Shown here piece after piece: positions 16,841 through 25,125 of a DNA stretch of 58,864 bases; the stretch's first letter is position 1, and each line of letters starts with the position of its first letter. The stretch comes from a bacterium (GTDB lineage: Bacteria; Bacteroidota; Bacteroidia; NS11-12g; UBA9320), in contig JAAEYY010000003.1 in the NCBI GenBank assembly GCA_018223105.1, positions 101,268 to 160,131 of the forward strand, read 5' to 3'. The translations under genes and the position numbers were made by a program. The notes below the pieces were generated by a model. That model saw only the letters and a list, made by a program, of their open reading frames with translations, searched no databases and was not told the DNA's origin.

Positions 16841-17632
16841 ATGCGTTTCGCCCTCCTATTCTTAATTCTAATAATTTCTGTATTACCTCATGAAGGAATT
16901 CCTACAAGCCGCACTATTCATCATTCATGGGAATACTCTGAAGCTATTAAGGATAGTTTTGAAATCATTTTTACTGAACCCTTGAATGCAGACACAAGTT
17001 CAAGTATACTGCTCATCTACACTGATGCCAACATCTTATTTGGCAGAAAACTTCGATCGTATTTTGAACGATGTTGGAATAAAAAGCTTTTTCTCAATTA
17101 TAAACTACTGGGTATAGGCAACTCGGGAAAGATCCCGGTTAAACGCAGGAGAGACTTAACATCAAAAAATAGAGATCATGCTCGAAAAACCAGCAATAAA
17201 GAGTTCCTATCATTCTTTGATCTACAAATTGAAGAATTAACTCTCAAATACTTAAACAATATAGATAGCACATTGTACACTGGACATTCTTTTGGAGGTC
17301 TGTTTGGTTTAGAACACGCCCTAAGAAGTAATTCCTCTTGCGATAAATACATTCTATTCAGCCCATCCATCTGGATGAATAAACATCAAATAATTCAGGA
17401 GTATAAAGATGATTATTCAGGAGCAGCATTATTTGAGATTTACGCCGGAAAAAAAGAGAAGTATAACTTGATTCAAAGTTCCTGTATGAAATTCGAAAAG
17501 ATGGCAATGGAAAAGCCCGGTTTGAAAGAGAAGTTTAAGTATTCCATTGTGCCCGGCAACCATATTTCTTCAGTTGAGCAAGGTCTTTTACTGGCATTTC
17601 CCTCGGGCCTTCGAATTGAATATAAGAAATAG
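16841..17632 (+). CDS. Secreted alpha/beta-hydrolase, putative esterase (IroE/esterase D-like)
   Basis: About 263 residues from ATG 16841, where a signal peptide begins (MRFALLFLILIISVLPHEG). The open frame extends upstream to 16754 but that part overlaps the preceding gene and lacks signal character. The nucleophile elbow is GHSFGG with Ser150; FSPSIWMNK and VPGNHISS supply the usual region after the elbow and the likely catalytic His. This is the layout of the putative esterase family that includes IroE and Fes-like siderophore esterases. The natural ester substrate is not evident; no siderophore genes are nearby. Confidence 0.8.
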   Translation: MRFALLFLILIISVLPHEGIPTSRTIHHSWEYSEAIKDSFEIIFTEPLNADTSSSILLIYTDANILFGRKLRSYFERCWNKKLFLNYKLLGIGNSGKIPVKRRRDLTSKNRDHARKTSNKEFLSFFDLQIEELTLKYLNNIDSTLYTGHSFGGLFGLEHALRSNSSCDKYILFSPSIWMNKHQIIQEYKDDYSGAALFEIYAGKKEKYNLIQSSCMKFEKMAMEKPGLKEKFKYSIVPGNHISSVEQGLLLAFPSGLRIEYKK

Positions 17633-17669
17633 CTTAGAAAAGCATGCTCTTTTTTCGTAACTTAGGGCT

Positions 17670-17981
17670 ATGGAAAAGGAGCATTATAGCAACCTAATGG
17701 AAGCAATTAACGCATTAACTGATAAGGGTTATACCGAAGATTTTAATGCCGAAGGAGATCAAATAGTAGCATTAATTTCAGGTAAAACATTTACTCCGGA
17801 AGAACTCCATATCGATGAAATACACCGATTTGAAGGGGATACAGACCCCGCAGACTCATCAGAATTATTTGCCATAAGCGCTAAAAGTGGTTTAAAAGGC
17901 ACCTTGAGTATGGCTCACGGTGCAAAACACGGTCAGAATGCAGATCTAATCAAAAGAATTTCCTCAGATCACGATCATTAA
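17670..17981 (+). CDS. Small conserved Bacteroidota protein of unknown function
   Basis: 103 residues. The sequence (LMEAINALTDKGYTEDFN, LHIDEIHRFEGDTDPADSSELFAI, LKGTLSMAHG) matches a conserved small family in Bacteroidota that databases often label phosphoribosylpyrophosphate synthetase. It has no PRPP synthetase motif and is far too short for that enzyme, so that name would be wrong. A His/Asp-rich tail (SSDHDH) could bind metal. It shares the TTAA at its stop codon with the convergent T9SS gene. Confidence 0.8.
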   Translation: MEKEHYSNLMEAINALTDKGYTEDFNAEGDQIVALISGKTFTPEELHIDEIHRFEGDTDPADSSELFAISAKSGLKGTLSMAHGAKHGQNADLIKRISSDHDH

Positions 17982-18982
17982 TTCTTGATAAAGCGATGGA
18001 TGAATGTAGATTCAACATATACCGAGTAAATACCCGGTTGCAGTAGAGAAACATCCAAAGAAAGATCATCCTTGGCTGTGGTCCTTTCCGCAACTACTCT
18101 CCCATCCAGATTTACGATTTTAATTGAAACATATTCTTTCAACTCCATCTCTGCTACATTGATGGTCATCAAATCTTGTGCAGGATTGGGGTGTACCATT
18201 ACAATTGGTTCTTTGGGTTTTACATAAACCGAAAAATCTTTAGTAAAGAACTGAATAAAGTCTCGGTCTCTACCAATAACGCGATATACATTATTTTCTT
18301 CAGGATTTCTATCCATTCCAACGTAATGAGTGATGTTGCCATTGTTTAATGCCGATACAGAATCAATGATCATATAGTGTCCATGACCGTCTAGCTTTTC
18401 CAGGTAGTAAAAATCTACATCTTTTTCGTTTGCGGTGGTCCATTGCACATAAACCACATTAGATTCAGACCAATACCGGAGATCAACGAATGTTGCCGGT
18501 AGTGTGCTGGTTTTATAGAATAGATCTACTCCCGGCTTATCCAATACAATTTCAGAACTACTCCATTGTTCAATGGGAGCCATTCCCCAAACTACATCGT
18601 AAACTGATTCCTTATTGGATTTTCCTTTTGATTTTAGGCGGTTTAATGTAAACACATCTTTCCCTTCCAATTGGATTTTACATACAGAATTTAGTTCTGC
18701 AGTATTGATATGATTAGGATCGGAGAATTGAAAGCTCATATTTCGGTTCATAGGAACCACAAGTTTCATCTCGTAGACAAGATACTGAGGCGCGGGATTG
18801 GTTTTATCAACCCAATTCACACGGATTACAATGGTGTCTTTGTTAGTTTTTGTTCCTGAACTTGTCCATTGGTGAATCTTGTCAAACTCCGTAAATTGAA
18901 CATGAGCCAATTTAGTGGTTGAAATTTGAGCAAAAGAAAATGAACACAGGAATAGTAATAGAACGGTTAAGCTCGTTTTCAT
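17978..18982 (-). CDS. Secreted protein with T9SS type A sorting domain
   Basis: 334 residues from ATG 18982, where a signal peptide begins (MKTSLTVLLLFLCSFSFAQ); the open frame runs farther upstream but without signal character. The central part is beta-rich and unassigned, with one segment (VDFYYLEKLDGHGHYMIIDSV) of fibronectin III-like pattern. The C-terminal 70 residues are a T9SS domain: VHPNPAQDLMTIN, a beta core with VKIVNLDGRVV-like sequence, and LLQPGIYSVYVES. It should be exported by the Por system and attached to or released from the surface. Its cargo function is unknown. Confidence 0.85.
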   Translation of the reverse strand: MKTSLTVLLLFLCSFSFAQISTTKLAHVQFTEFDKIHQWTSSGTKTNKDTIVIRVNWVDKTNPAPQYLVYEMKLVVPMNRNMSFQFSDPNHINTAELNSVCKIQLEGKDVFTLNRLKSKGKSNKESVYDVVWGMAPIEQWSSSEIVLDKPGVDLFYKTSTLPATFVDLRYWSESNVVYVQWTTANEKDVDFYYLEKLDGHGHYMIIDSVSALNNGNITHYVGMDRNPEENNVYRVIGRDRDFIQFFTKDFSVYVKPKEPIVMVHPNPAQDLMTINVAEMELKEYVSIKIVNLDGRVVAERTTAKDDLSLDVSLLQPGIYSVYVESTFIHRFIKN

Positions 18983-19040
18983 CAAGTAGTAATTAAGTTC
19001 GGTAATTGCAAAATACTGCAAAAAACAGATATAAACCAAA

Positions 19041-20594
19041 TCAAATGTGCTTCTGCGCCAAGGCTTTAGCAACTCTAACACCATCTAAAGCCGCAGAAAC
19101 AATACCACCTGCATATCCGGCTCCTTCCCCACAAGGATATAAATTAAGAAGCTCAGGATGATGTAAATGCTCTGTTCTGGGTATACGCACGGGAGCGGAG
19201 GTCCTGGATTCCGGTGCAGTTACAATTGCCTTTTCAGAATTAAACCCTTTTAGTTTTTTACAAGAGGCTTCCAAGCCTTTTCTCAATCGCGAATTTATTT
19301 CTTCGGGATAGAGTTCGTTTAAATTTACAGCAACTACGCCGGGATGATACGAGTTTTCATTTAGATTTTCGGATGTTCTGTTTGCGAGGTAATCCTTCAG
19401 GTTTTGAGCGGGTACTTTTAAACTTCCCCCTGCAAGTTTGAAGGCTTTGTTTTCAATTTGCTGCTGGAACTTTAAACCTGCTAAAGGTCCTGCATCATGA
19501 AACTCTTTCCACTCATCCTCTCCTATTTCGGTAACCCAACCACTATTAGCATAAGGCCCATTTCTCTTACTCGGCGACCAGCCATTTACAACTAATTCAC
19601 CTTGGGAAGTGGCTGCCGGTGCAATAATTCCTCCAGGACACATACAAAAAGAAAATACCCCTTTGCCTTCTACTTGCTCAACCAGACTGTATGATGCAGA
19701 AGGTAAAACTTCTCTGTTTTTATGTTTGTGATATTGTATTTGATTGATCAGTTCCTGAGGATGTTCTATACGGAACCCCATTGCAAAAGGCTTTGCTTCA
19801 ATTTTGATATTGCTATTGAAAAGCATTTCATATACATCCCTAGCCGAATGTCCTGTCGCAAGAATTAATTCCTCACAAGCCTCCCTTTTACCATTTACAG
19901 ATATGGTCTTAATCTGATTACCTTCAAACTGAATACCGGTAAGTTTCGCATTAAACCTAACAATAGCGCCTTTACGAATTAGGGTATTTCGCATTTGTTC
20001 AATAATTCCCGGAAGTTTATTGGTGCCGATATGAGGGTGAGCTTCATAAAGAATAGCAGGGTCTGCGCCATGCAAGACAAAGAGCTCCAGTATTTCTCTG
20101 ATTTTCCCACGCTTATGAGATCTAGTGTATAGCTTCCCATCTGAGAAAGTACCTGCACCACCTTCACCAAAGCAGTAATTAGACTCAGAATTTAATATTC
20201 CATCGCGATTCAACTTGGCAACGTCTCTCCTTCTTTCTCTTACCGCTTTACCTCTTTCCAAGATTATGGGTTGATATCCTTCTTGCAGTAATTTAAATGC
20301 CGCAAAAATCCCGGCCGGTCCAAAACCTACAACATGTACAGGATCCTCTGACCTCAGCGGTTTAAACTCGGGCATTTTTAAGGGTACAGCTGTGCTCTCG
20401 CCGGTATAAATGGATAGTCTTAAATGTACCTTTATTTGCTTAGACCTGGCGTCTAATGACTTGCGTTCTATTACTACATCATTGATTTCTTCTGATATAC
20501 TCGGAAATTCTTCAGCCACAAGGCTGATTAAATCATCCTTAGAACCTTCGTATTTAAACGCATCCAGGGTTATTTCTTTCTCTATTATCGCCAA
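19041..20594 (-). CDS. FAD-dependent oxidoreductase (COG2509-type)
   Basis: About 517 residues. An N-terminal alpha/beta domain ends in VVIERKSLDARSKQIKVHL, the typical leader of this family, then the FAD-binding GFGPAGIFAA motif, ILERGKAVRERR, SNYCFGEGGAGTFSDGKLYTR and a closing PCGEGAGYAGGIVSAALDG. These are uncharacterised FAD-dependent dehydrogenases. TTG at 20594 is preferred because homologues of this family begin close to it. ATG at 20648 would add 18 residues and leave only 14 bases to the divergent transketolase start. Substrate is unknown. Confidence 0.85.
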   Translation of the reverse strand: MAIIEKEITLDAFKYEGSKDDLISLVAEEFPSISEEINDVVIERKSLDARSKQIKVHLRLSIYTGESTAVPLKMPEFKPLRSEDPVHVVGFGPAGIFAAFKLLQEGYQPIILERGKAVRERRRDVAKLNRDGILNSESNYCFGEGGAGTFSDGKLYTRSHKRGKIREILELFVLHGADPAILYEAHPHIGTNKLPGIIEQMRNTLIRKGAIVRFNAKLTGIQFEGNQIKTISVNGKREACEELILATGHSARDVYEMLFNSNIKIEAKPFAMGFRIEHPQELINQIQYHKHKNREVLPSASYSLVEQVEGKGVFSFCMCPGGIIAPAATSQGELVVNGWSPSKRNGPYANSGWVTEIGEDEWKEFHDAGPLAGLKFQQQIENKAFKLAGGSLKVPAQNLKDYLANRTSENLNENSYHPGVVAVNLNELYPEEINSRLRKGLEASCKKLKGFNSEKAIVTAPESRTSAPVRIPRTEHLHHPELLNLYPCGEGAGYAGGIVSAALDGVRVAKALAQKHI

Positions 20595-20662
20595 TTTAAT
20601 TATCCAAGAAGTTTCCACAAATATTCGATAAATAAAGCAATAGCGCATCTTTGCAGAAGAAA

Positions 20663-21511
20663 ATGGGAAAATCAATTCAGGAACTTGAAGCATTAGTATC
20701 TCAAACTCGTCGAGATATCGTGCGAATGGTTCATGCAGTTCAATCAGGTCACCCGGGAGGATCACTCGGATGTGCAGAGTATTTTACAGTCTTGTTTCAC
20801 AATATTATGAAGCATCAACCATCACCTTTTAATATGGAGGGTGAGAATGAAGATGTTTTTATTTTGTCTAACGGTCATATCTCACCGGTGTATTACAGCA
20901 CCTTAGCGCGTTCTGGCTATTTCCCTGTGGACGAATTGGCAACCTTCAGGAAATTAGACTCTAGATTACAAGGACATCCTGCTACAGCAGAGCATTTACC
21001 GGGTATTAGAATTGCATCTGGTTCATTGGGACAAGGGCTTTCTGTTGCAACCGGAATTGCACTTTCTAAAAAGTTGAACAAAGATGATCACCGTGTATTT
21101 GCACTTTGTGGAGATGGTGAGTTACAAGAAGGACAGATCTGGGAAGCGGTAATGTTTGCAGCACATAACAAGGTAGATAACCTCATTATGACGGTAGATG
21201 TGAACGGCAGACAAATAGATGGCGACACAAAAGATATTATGGGCTTTGAAAACCTCCGTCCTAGATTTGAGTCATTTGGATGGAACGTTATTCAGATGAA
21301 TGGAAACGACATTAACGATGTTCAGGATACCTTGAGTAAAGCTTGTGTTTTAAGCGGAAATGGCAAGCCTATCTGTATTTTGATGAAGACCGAGATGGGC
21401 AATGGCGTTGACTTCATGATGGGAAGTCATGAGTGGCACGGAATTGCTCCAAACGACGAGCAATTGGCTTCAGCACTCGACCAAAATGCTGAAACACTAG
21501 GCGACTACTAA
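20663..21511 (+). CDS. Transketolase, N-terminal (thiamine-diphosphate) subunit
   Basis: About 282 residues from ATG 20663. Motifs of the TPP-binding half are present: VQSGHPGGSLGCAEYF, FILSNGH, GSLGQGLSVATG and the GDGELQEGQIWEAVMFAAH stretch with the diphosphate-binding GDG followed by the N about 25 residues on. It must combine with the C-terminal subunit encoded at 22914-23867 to shuttle two-carbon units in the pentose phosphate pathway. Such two-gene transketolases are normally adjacent; here a VWA gene lies between them. A CATCTTTG box at 20647-20654 may be the -7 element. Confidence 0.95.
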   Translation: MGKSIQELEALVSQTRRDIVRMVHAVQSGHPGGSLGCAEYFTVLFHNIMKHQPSPFNMEGENEDVFILSNGHISPVYYSTLARSGYFPVDELATFRKLDSRLQGHPATAEHLPGIRIASGSLGQGLSVATGIALSKKLNKDDHRVFALCGDGELQEGQIWEAVMFAAHNKVDNLIMTVDVNGRQIDGDTKDIMGFENLRPRFESFGWNVIQMNGNDINDVQDTLSKACVLSGNGKPICILMKTEMGNGVDFMMGSHEWHGIAPNDEQLASALDQNAETLGDY

Positions 21512-21558
21512 TTGTCTTGCACACTTTTTGTGTGATGTACATAGTTATTAGATAAGGA

Positions 21559-22911
21559 ATGAAGTACGTATTTTCACTAATTCTTGCACTATCTTGCTTG
21601 ATGAGTTCGGCTCAAACCAAAAAGACCCGAATTCTCTTTGTACTAGATGCATCCAATAGTATGTACGCCAAAATGGGCGACGACAGTAGAATTGTTGTAG
21701 CCAAGAGATTGTTAACTAGACTGGTTGATAGTTTAGAAGGCATGGAGAACATCGAACTTGCTTTGCGGGTTTATGGACATCAATCTTCAAGGCATGAGCG
21801 AAACTGCAAAGACACTAGATTAGAAGTAGGGTTTTCTGCTACCAACCACAAAAAGATCAAGGAAAAGCTGGTGGATGTAAGGCCGAAAGGTACCACCTTA
21901 ATTGCTTACTCCTTAGAGCAAGCTGCTTACGATTTTCCGGAAGCGGACAATGTACGAAATGTGATTATTCTTATTACTGATGGTTTGGAGGAATGTGAAG
22001 GAGATCCGTGTGCTGTATCTACAGCTCTTCAAAAACAAGGTGTAATCGTTAGACCATTTATTATTGGTTTAGGTTTGAGCGAAGACTTCAAGACTCAATT
22101 TGAATGTGTAGGACGATTCTTTGAAGCGGAAACCGAAAATGACTTTAGGGATGTAATGAACGTAGTAATTTCCCAAGCGATTAATAACACTACAGTTCAA
22201 ATCAACTTATTGGATAAATACGGACGCCCAACTGAAACCGATGTAAACATGACGATTTACGACGCTAAAACGGGCAAGCAGTTGAATAACTTCATCCACA
22301 CCATGGATTACAGAGGAAACCCCGATACGATCTATCTGGACCCTTCTTATACTTACGATATTAAGGTTCATACTATTCCACCTCAATACAAACGCGGAGT
22401 AAAGCTAGTACCGGGAACCCATAATACTATTGCTATAGATGCACCTCAAGGCAATATCAATTTAATAGTTGAAGGAAGTACTAAATACCCGGACCTTCAA
22501 GCATTGGTACTGGATCCAAGTACCGGGGAAATATTAAATGTACAATCGTTTAATACTAGCGTGAAGTACATTGTTGGGGAATACTCTCTGCTCATATTAA
22601 CCTTACCGAGATTTACGCAAGACAATGTTAAGGTAGATCAAAGTACTACCACAAAAATTCAAGTTCAACAACCCGGGAAGTTAAACCTGATTACCCGCAA
22701 GAAAATCATTGCTGCTATTTATATTTACAAAGACGGAAAGCTCGAGTTAATAAAAAACATAGAAATGTCGGGTGTTCAAGATATTACCGTTTTACAACCC
22801 GGAAAATATGTGTTAATTTACAGGGAAGCAGCGCAAAAAGAAACGATAAAAACCAAGGAACGAAGCTTTGAAATAAGCTCCGGCCAGGTAACTCAATTAG
22901 ACATAAACTAA
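21559..22911 (+). CDS. Secreted von Willebrand factor A domain protein
   Basis: 450 residues. A signal peptide (KYVFSLILALSCLMSSAQ) is followed by a VWA domain over about 22-205 with an intact MIDAS: DASNS (Asp30, Ser32, Ser34), the Thr in KGTTLIAYSL, and the Asp in LITDGLEE. A conserved Cys-containing segment (EECEGDPCAVS) could form a disulfide. The C-terminal half is beta-rich, with repeated carboxypeptidase-like/Ig pattern strands, and has no lipobox or sorting signal. It probably binds a protein ligand through a divalent metal outside the cytoplasm. It sits 47 bases after one transketolase half and 2 bases before the other. Confidence 0.9.
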   Translation: MKYVFSLILALSCLMSSAQTKKTRILFVLDASNSMYAKMGDDSRIVVAKRLLTRLVDSLEGMENIELALRVYGHQSSRHERNCKDTRLEVGFSATNHKKIKEKLVDVRPKGTTLIAYSLEQAAYDFPEADNVRNVIILITDGLEECEGDPCAVSTALQKQGVIVRPFIIGLGLSEDFKTQFECVGRFFEAETENDFRDVMNVVISQAINNTTVQINLLDKYGRPTETDVNMTIYDAKTGKQLNNFIHTMDYRGNPDTIYLDPSYTYDIKVHTIPPQYKRGVKLVPGTHNTIAIDAPQGNINLIVEGSTKYPDLQALVLDPSTGEILNVQSFNTSVKYIVGEYSLLILTLPRFTQDNVKVDQSTTTKIQVQQPGKLNLITRKKIIAAIYIYKDGKLELIKNIEMSGVQDITVLQPGKYVLIYREAAQKETIKTKERSFEISSGQVTQLDIN

Positions 22912-22913
22912 GA

Positions 22914-23867
22914 ATGACAAACCTTACCACTTTAGAAAAGAAAGACAAAGGAGAAAGATGCAGCGACGACCTTACAGAATTACGACAAAATAAAAAAAAG
23001 GTTGGGGTTATCTATCCAGCTTTAGCTGGTTCACGAAAGAAGAACAAGTTCCAGAATGAATTCCCGGATCGTTTTTTTCAAGTAGGAATTGCAGAAGCGA
23101 ATATGATGGGCCTTGCCGCAGGTTTGGCTACAGCAGGTAAAATACCATTCACAGGTACTTTTGCCAACTTCTCTACCGGAAGAGTATATGATCAGATCAG
23201 ACAATCGATTGCCTACAGCGGTAAAAATGTTAAAATATGTGCATCTCATGCCGGCTTAACTCTGGGTGAAGATGGAGCTACACATCAGATTTTGGAAGAT
23301 ATTGGACTCATGAAGATGCTTCCAGGTATGGTAGTTATTAATCCTTGTGATTATAATCAAACTAAGGCAGCAACTATTGCTATTGCAGAGCATTACGGAC
23401 CAGTTTATTTAAGATTCGGTAGACCGAAGTGGCCCATATTTACTGATGCGAACCAGAAATTTGAAATTGGTAAAGCTGATTTAATGGAATCTGGGTCAGA
23501 TATTACCATTATAGCAACAGGACATATGGTATGGCAAGCAAAGCAAGCTGTTGAACGATTAAGATCTGAAGGAATTTCAGCTGAACTTTTAAACTTACAT
23601 ACTATAAAGCCTTTGGATGAAGAGGCAATTCTAGACTCTGTATCCAAGACAAAATGTGTTGTAAGTGCTGAAGAACATCAAATTAATGGAGGTTTGGGAG
23701 ATAGCGTAGCACAATTACTTGCTCGCAAAATGCCGAGTCCAATGGAAATGGTAGCCGTAAACGACAAGTTTGGAGAAAGCGGCGACCCTATTGAGCTGCT
23801 AGACAAATATGGTCTAGGTGTGAGCGATGTAGTTACTGCTGTTAAAAACGTTCTTTCACGAAAGTAA
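22914..23867 (+). CDS. Transketolase, C-terminal (pyrimidine-binding) subunit
   Basis: 317 residues, the partner of the N-terminal subunit at 20663-21511. The transketolase pyrimidine-binding half shows QVGIAEANMMGLAAGLATAG with the activating Glu, HAGLTLGEDGATHQ, and the C-terminal domain AEEHQINGGLGDSVAQLL. It starts at ATG 22914, two bases after the VWA stop, and is followed one base later by the lipid kinase. A dxs- or TPP acetoin-dehydrogenase-like function is less likely given the split layout. Confidence 0.94.
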   Translation: MTNLTTLEKKDKGERCSDDLTELRQNKKKVGVIYPALAGSRKKNKFQNEFPDRFFQVGIAEANMMGLAAGLATAGKIPFTGTFANFSTGRVYDQIRQSIAYSGKNVKICASHAGLTLGEDGATHQILEDIGLMKMLPGMVVINPCDYNQTKAATIAIAEHYGPVYLRFGRPKWPIFTDANQKFEIGKADLMESGSDITIIATGHMVWQAKQAVERLRSEGISAELLNLHTIKPLDEEAILDSVSKTKCVVSAEEHQINGGLGDSVAQLLARKMPSPMEMVAVNDKFGESGDPIELLDKYGLGVSDVVTAVKNVLSRK

Positions 23868-23868
23868 T

Positions 23869-24723
23869 GTGAGCCGAAAAATCCTCATCGTTTATAATCC
23901 TCAAGCCGGCAGGAAATCACATGAGATTGTCCTAAAAGCGATCAAGGATAATATGCCCGATGAGTTAGATCCGGATTACATTGATATTCGAAATTTTGAA
24001 ACCACCGAGCATATCTACGATTATGAAATCGTTGTTGCAGTAGGTGGAGATGGAACGGTAAATACTGTCGCTTCCAGGTTACAGTATGGTTCTATCCCAC
24101 TCGGAATAATTCCGGCAGGTTCAGGCGATGGTTTGGCCCGCCACCTTGGAATAAAGAAAGACATCAAAACAGCTTTGAATGTTCTGGTAACAGGAGAAGC
24201 AAAGCAGATTGACACCGGCGATCTTTCGGGTACATTTTTTATAAATATCGCAGGTACTGGCTTTGAAGCTGAAGTAGCTCATCGATTTGGAAAGAGCTCA
24301 GGTCGTGGCTTTATGGGTTACTTTAAAACAGTGTCTGAAACGTTTAAATCTCACCCCGAGCGCGAAGTAGAACTCATTATTGACGGTAAAAAACAGCCCA
24401 TTAAGTATTTCAGCTTAAGCATTGCGAATGGCTCACAATGGGGTAATAATTTCAGAATTGCCAGTAAAGCCGACCTACAAGATCACAGTTTTGAAATTGC
24501 GGTTATGCGTAAACCAAAGTGGTCTCAAATTCCAAAGCTAATTAGAGAACTACTGAGTCAGAAGCAAGTTGATTCAAGCTTGATTACCTACTACAAAGCC
24601 AGTGAAGTAAATATATCTCATGCTGAGCGGGTTTGGCATATTGATGGTGAGCCCATCATTTTAACAGAAAAAAATAGAATAGCTTGTTTGCCTCAATCAA
24701 TCACTGTAATATCACCAAAATGA
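23869..24723 (+). CDS. Diacylglycerol/lipid kinase (YegS/DagK family)
   Basis: 284 residues. The nucleotide-binding site VAVGGDGTVNTVAS, PAGSGDGLARHL and the FINIAGTGFEAEVAH block mark the DAGK catalytic-domain family, which phosphorylates diacylglycerol or related lipids at the membrane. GTG at 23869 begins one base after the transketolase C-subunit stop. The stop overlaps the SUI1 ATG as ATGA (24720-24723). The length is typical for YegS; there is no membrane segment, so it should be a soluble, membrane-associated enzyme. Confidence 0.92.
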   Translation: MSRKILIVYNPQAGRKSHEIVLKAIKDNMPDELDPDYIDIRNFETTEHIYDYEIVVAVGGDGTVNTVASRLQYGSIPLGIIPAGSGDGLARHLGIKKDIKTALNVLVTGEAKQIDTGDLSGTFFINIAGTGFEAEVAHRFGKSSGRGFMGYFKTVSETFKSHPEREVELIIDGKKQPIKYFSLSIANGSQWGNNFRIASKADLQDHSFEIAVMRKPKWSQIPKLIRELLSQKQVDSSLITYYKASEVNISHAERVWHIDGEPIILTEKNRIACLPQSITVISPK

Positions 24724-25076
24724 GCAAGAAAGATAAAATGAAGAAAATTGACCTTGAATCATTCTTTGTCTACTCAACAGACCCGGATTATGAGCCGGAA
24801 TCAGAACCTGAAGAAGTTGAAGAAGTTGAACCGGGCGATCAGAAATTATTTGTGAGGAAGGAGAAAAAAGGTCGTGGAGGTAAGACTGTTACAGTAATCG
24901 AGGGCTTTGAGGGTCCCTTGCAAAGCCTGGAAGATTTAGCGAGAGACATCAAACAACATTGTGGAACCGGAGGCTCTGTGAAAGAAGAAAATATCATAAT
25001 TCAAGGTGATAGAGCTGAACAAATTGTCAAATTCCTAACAAGTCGTGGATTTTATGCTAAAAAAACAACGATGTAG
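24720..25076 (+). CDS. SUI1-domain (eIF1-like) translation factor
   Basis: 118 residues from ATG 24720, which overlaps the lipid-kinase stop (ATGA). The C-terminal 80 residues form a SUI1 domain: EKKGRGGKTVTVIEGFEG, IKQHCGTGGSVKEENI, IIQGDRAEQIVKFLTSRGF. Bacterial SUI1 proteins (YciH type) resemble eIF1/IF3 accessory factors and are thought to influence initiation. The N-terminus is an acidic linker (DYEPESEPEEVEEVEPGD) not found in short bacterial SUI1s. It is the last gene of the transketolase-VWA-kinase run before the pckA promoter. Confidence 0.9.
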   Translation: MSKKDKMKKIDLESFFVYSTDPDYEPESEPEEVEEVEPGDQKLFVRKEKKGRGGKTVTVIEGFEGPLQSLEDLARDIKQHCGTGGSVKEENIIIQGDRAEQIVKFLTSRGFYAKKTTM

Positions 25077-25078
25077 GC

Positions 25079-25108
25079 TTTGTCAAGGTTTTGAGGCTTG
25101 TACTTTTG
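25079..25108 (+). promoter_or_regulatory. Bacteroidota-type promoter of pckA
   Basis: TTTG at 25079-25082, an 18-base spacer and TACTTTTG at 25101-25108, both matching the consensus. The ATG of pckA is 17 bases downstream, so the leader is about a dozen bases. The -33 box begins three bases after the SUI1 stop codon, so pckA has its own promoter. Confidence 0.65.
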
Positions 25109-25125
25109 CACTTTAATTTAAAATA

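Noticed and set aside
17670..17981. Phosphoribosylpyrophosphate synthetase
   Set aside because: At 103 residues and without the PRPP or ATP motifs it cannot be that enzyme despite the common database label.
19085..20765. A 574-residue form of the FAD oxidoreductase starting at 20765
   Set aside because: That start runs through the divergent transketolase gene, and family homologues begin near 20594.
21520..21534. Rho-independent terminator after the first transketolase half
   Set aside because: CACAC-TTTTT-GTGTG has only a 5-bp stem and is not followed by a T-tract, so it is noted only as a small hairpin.
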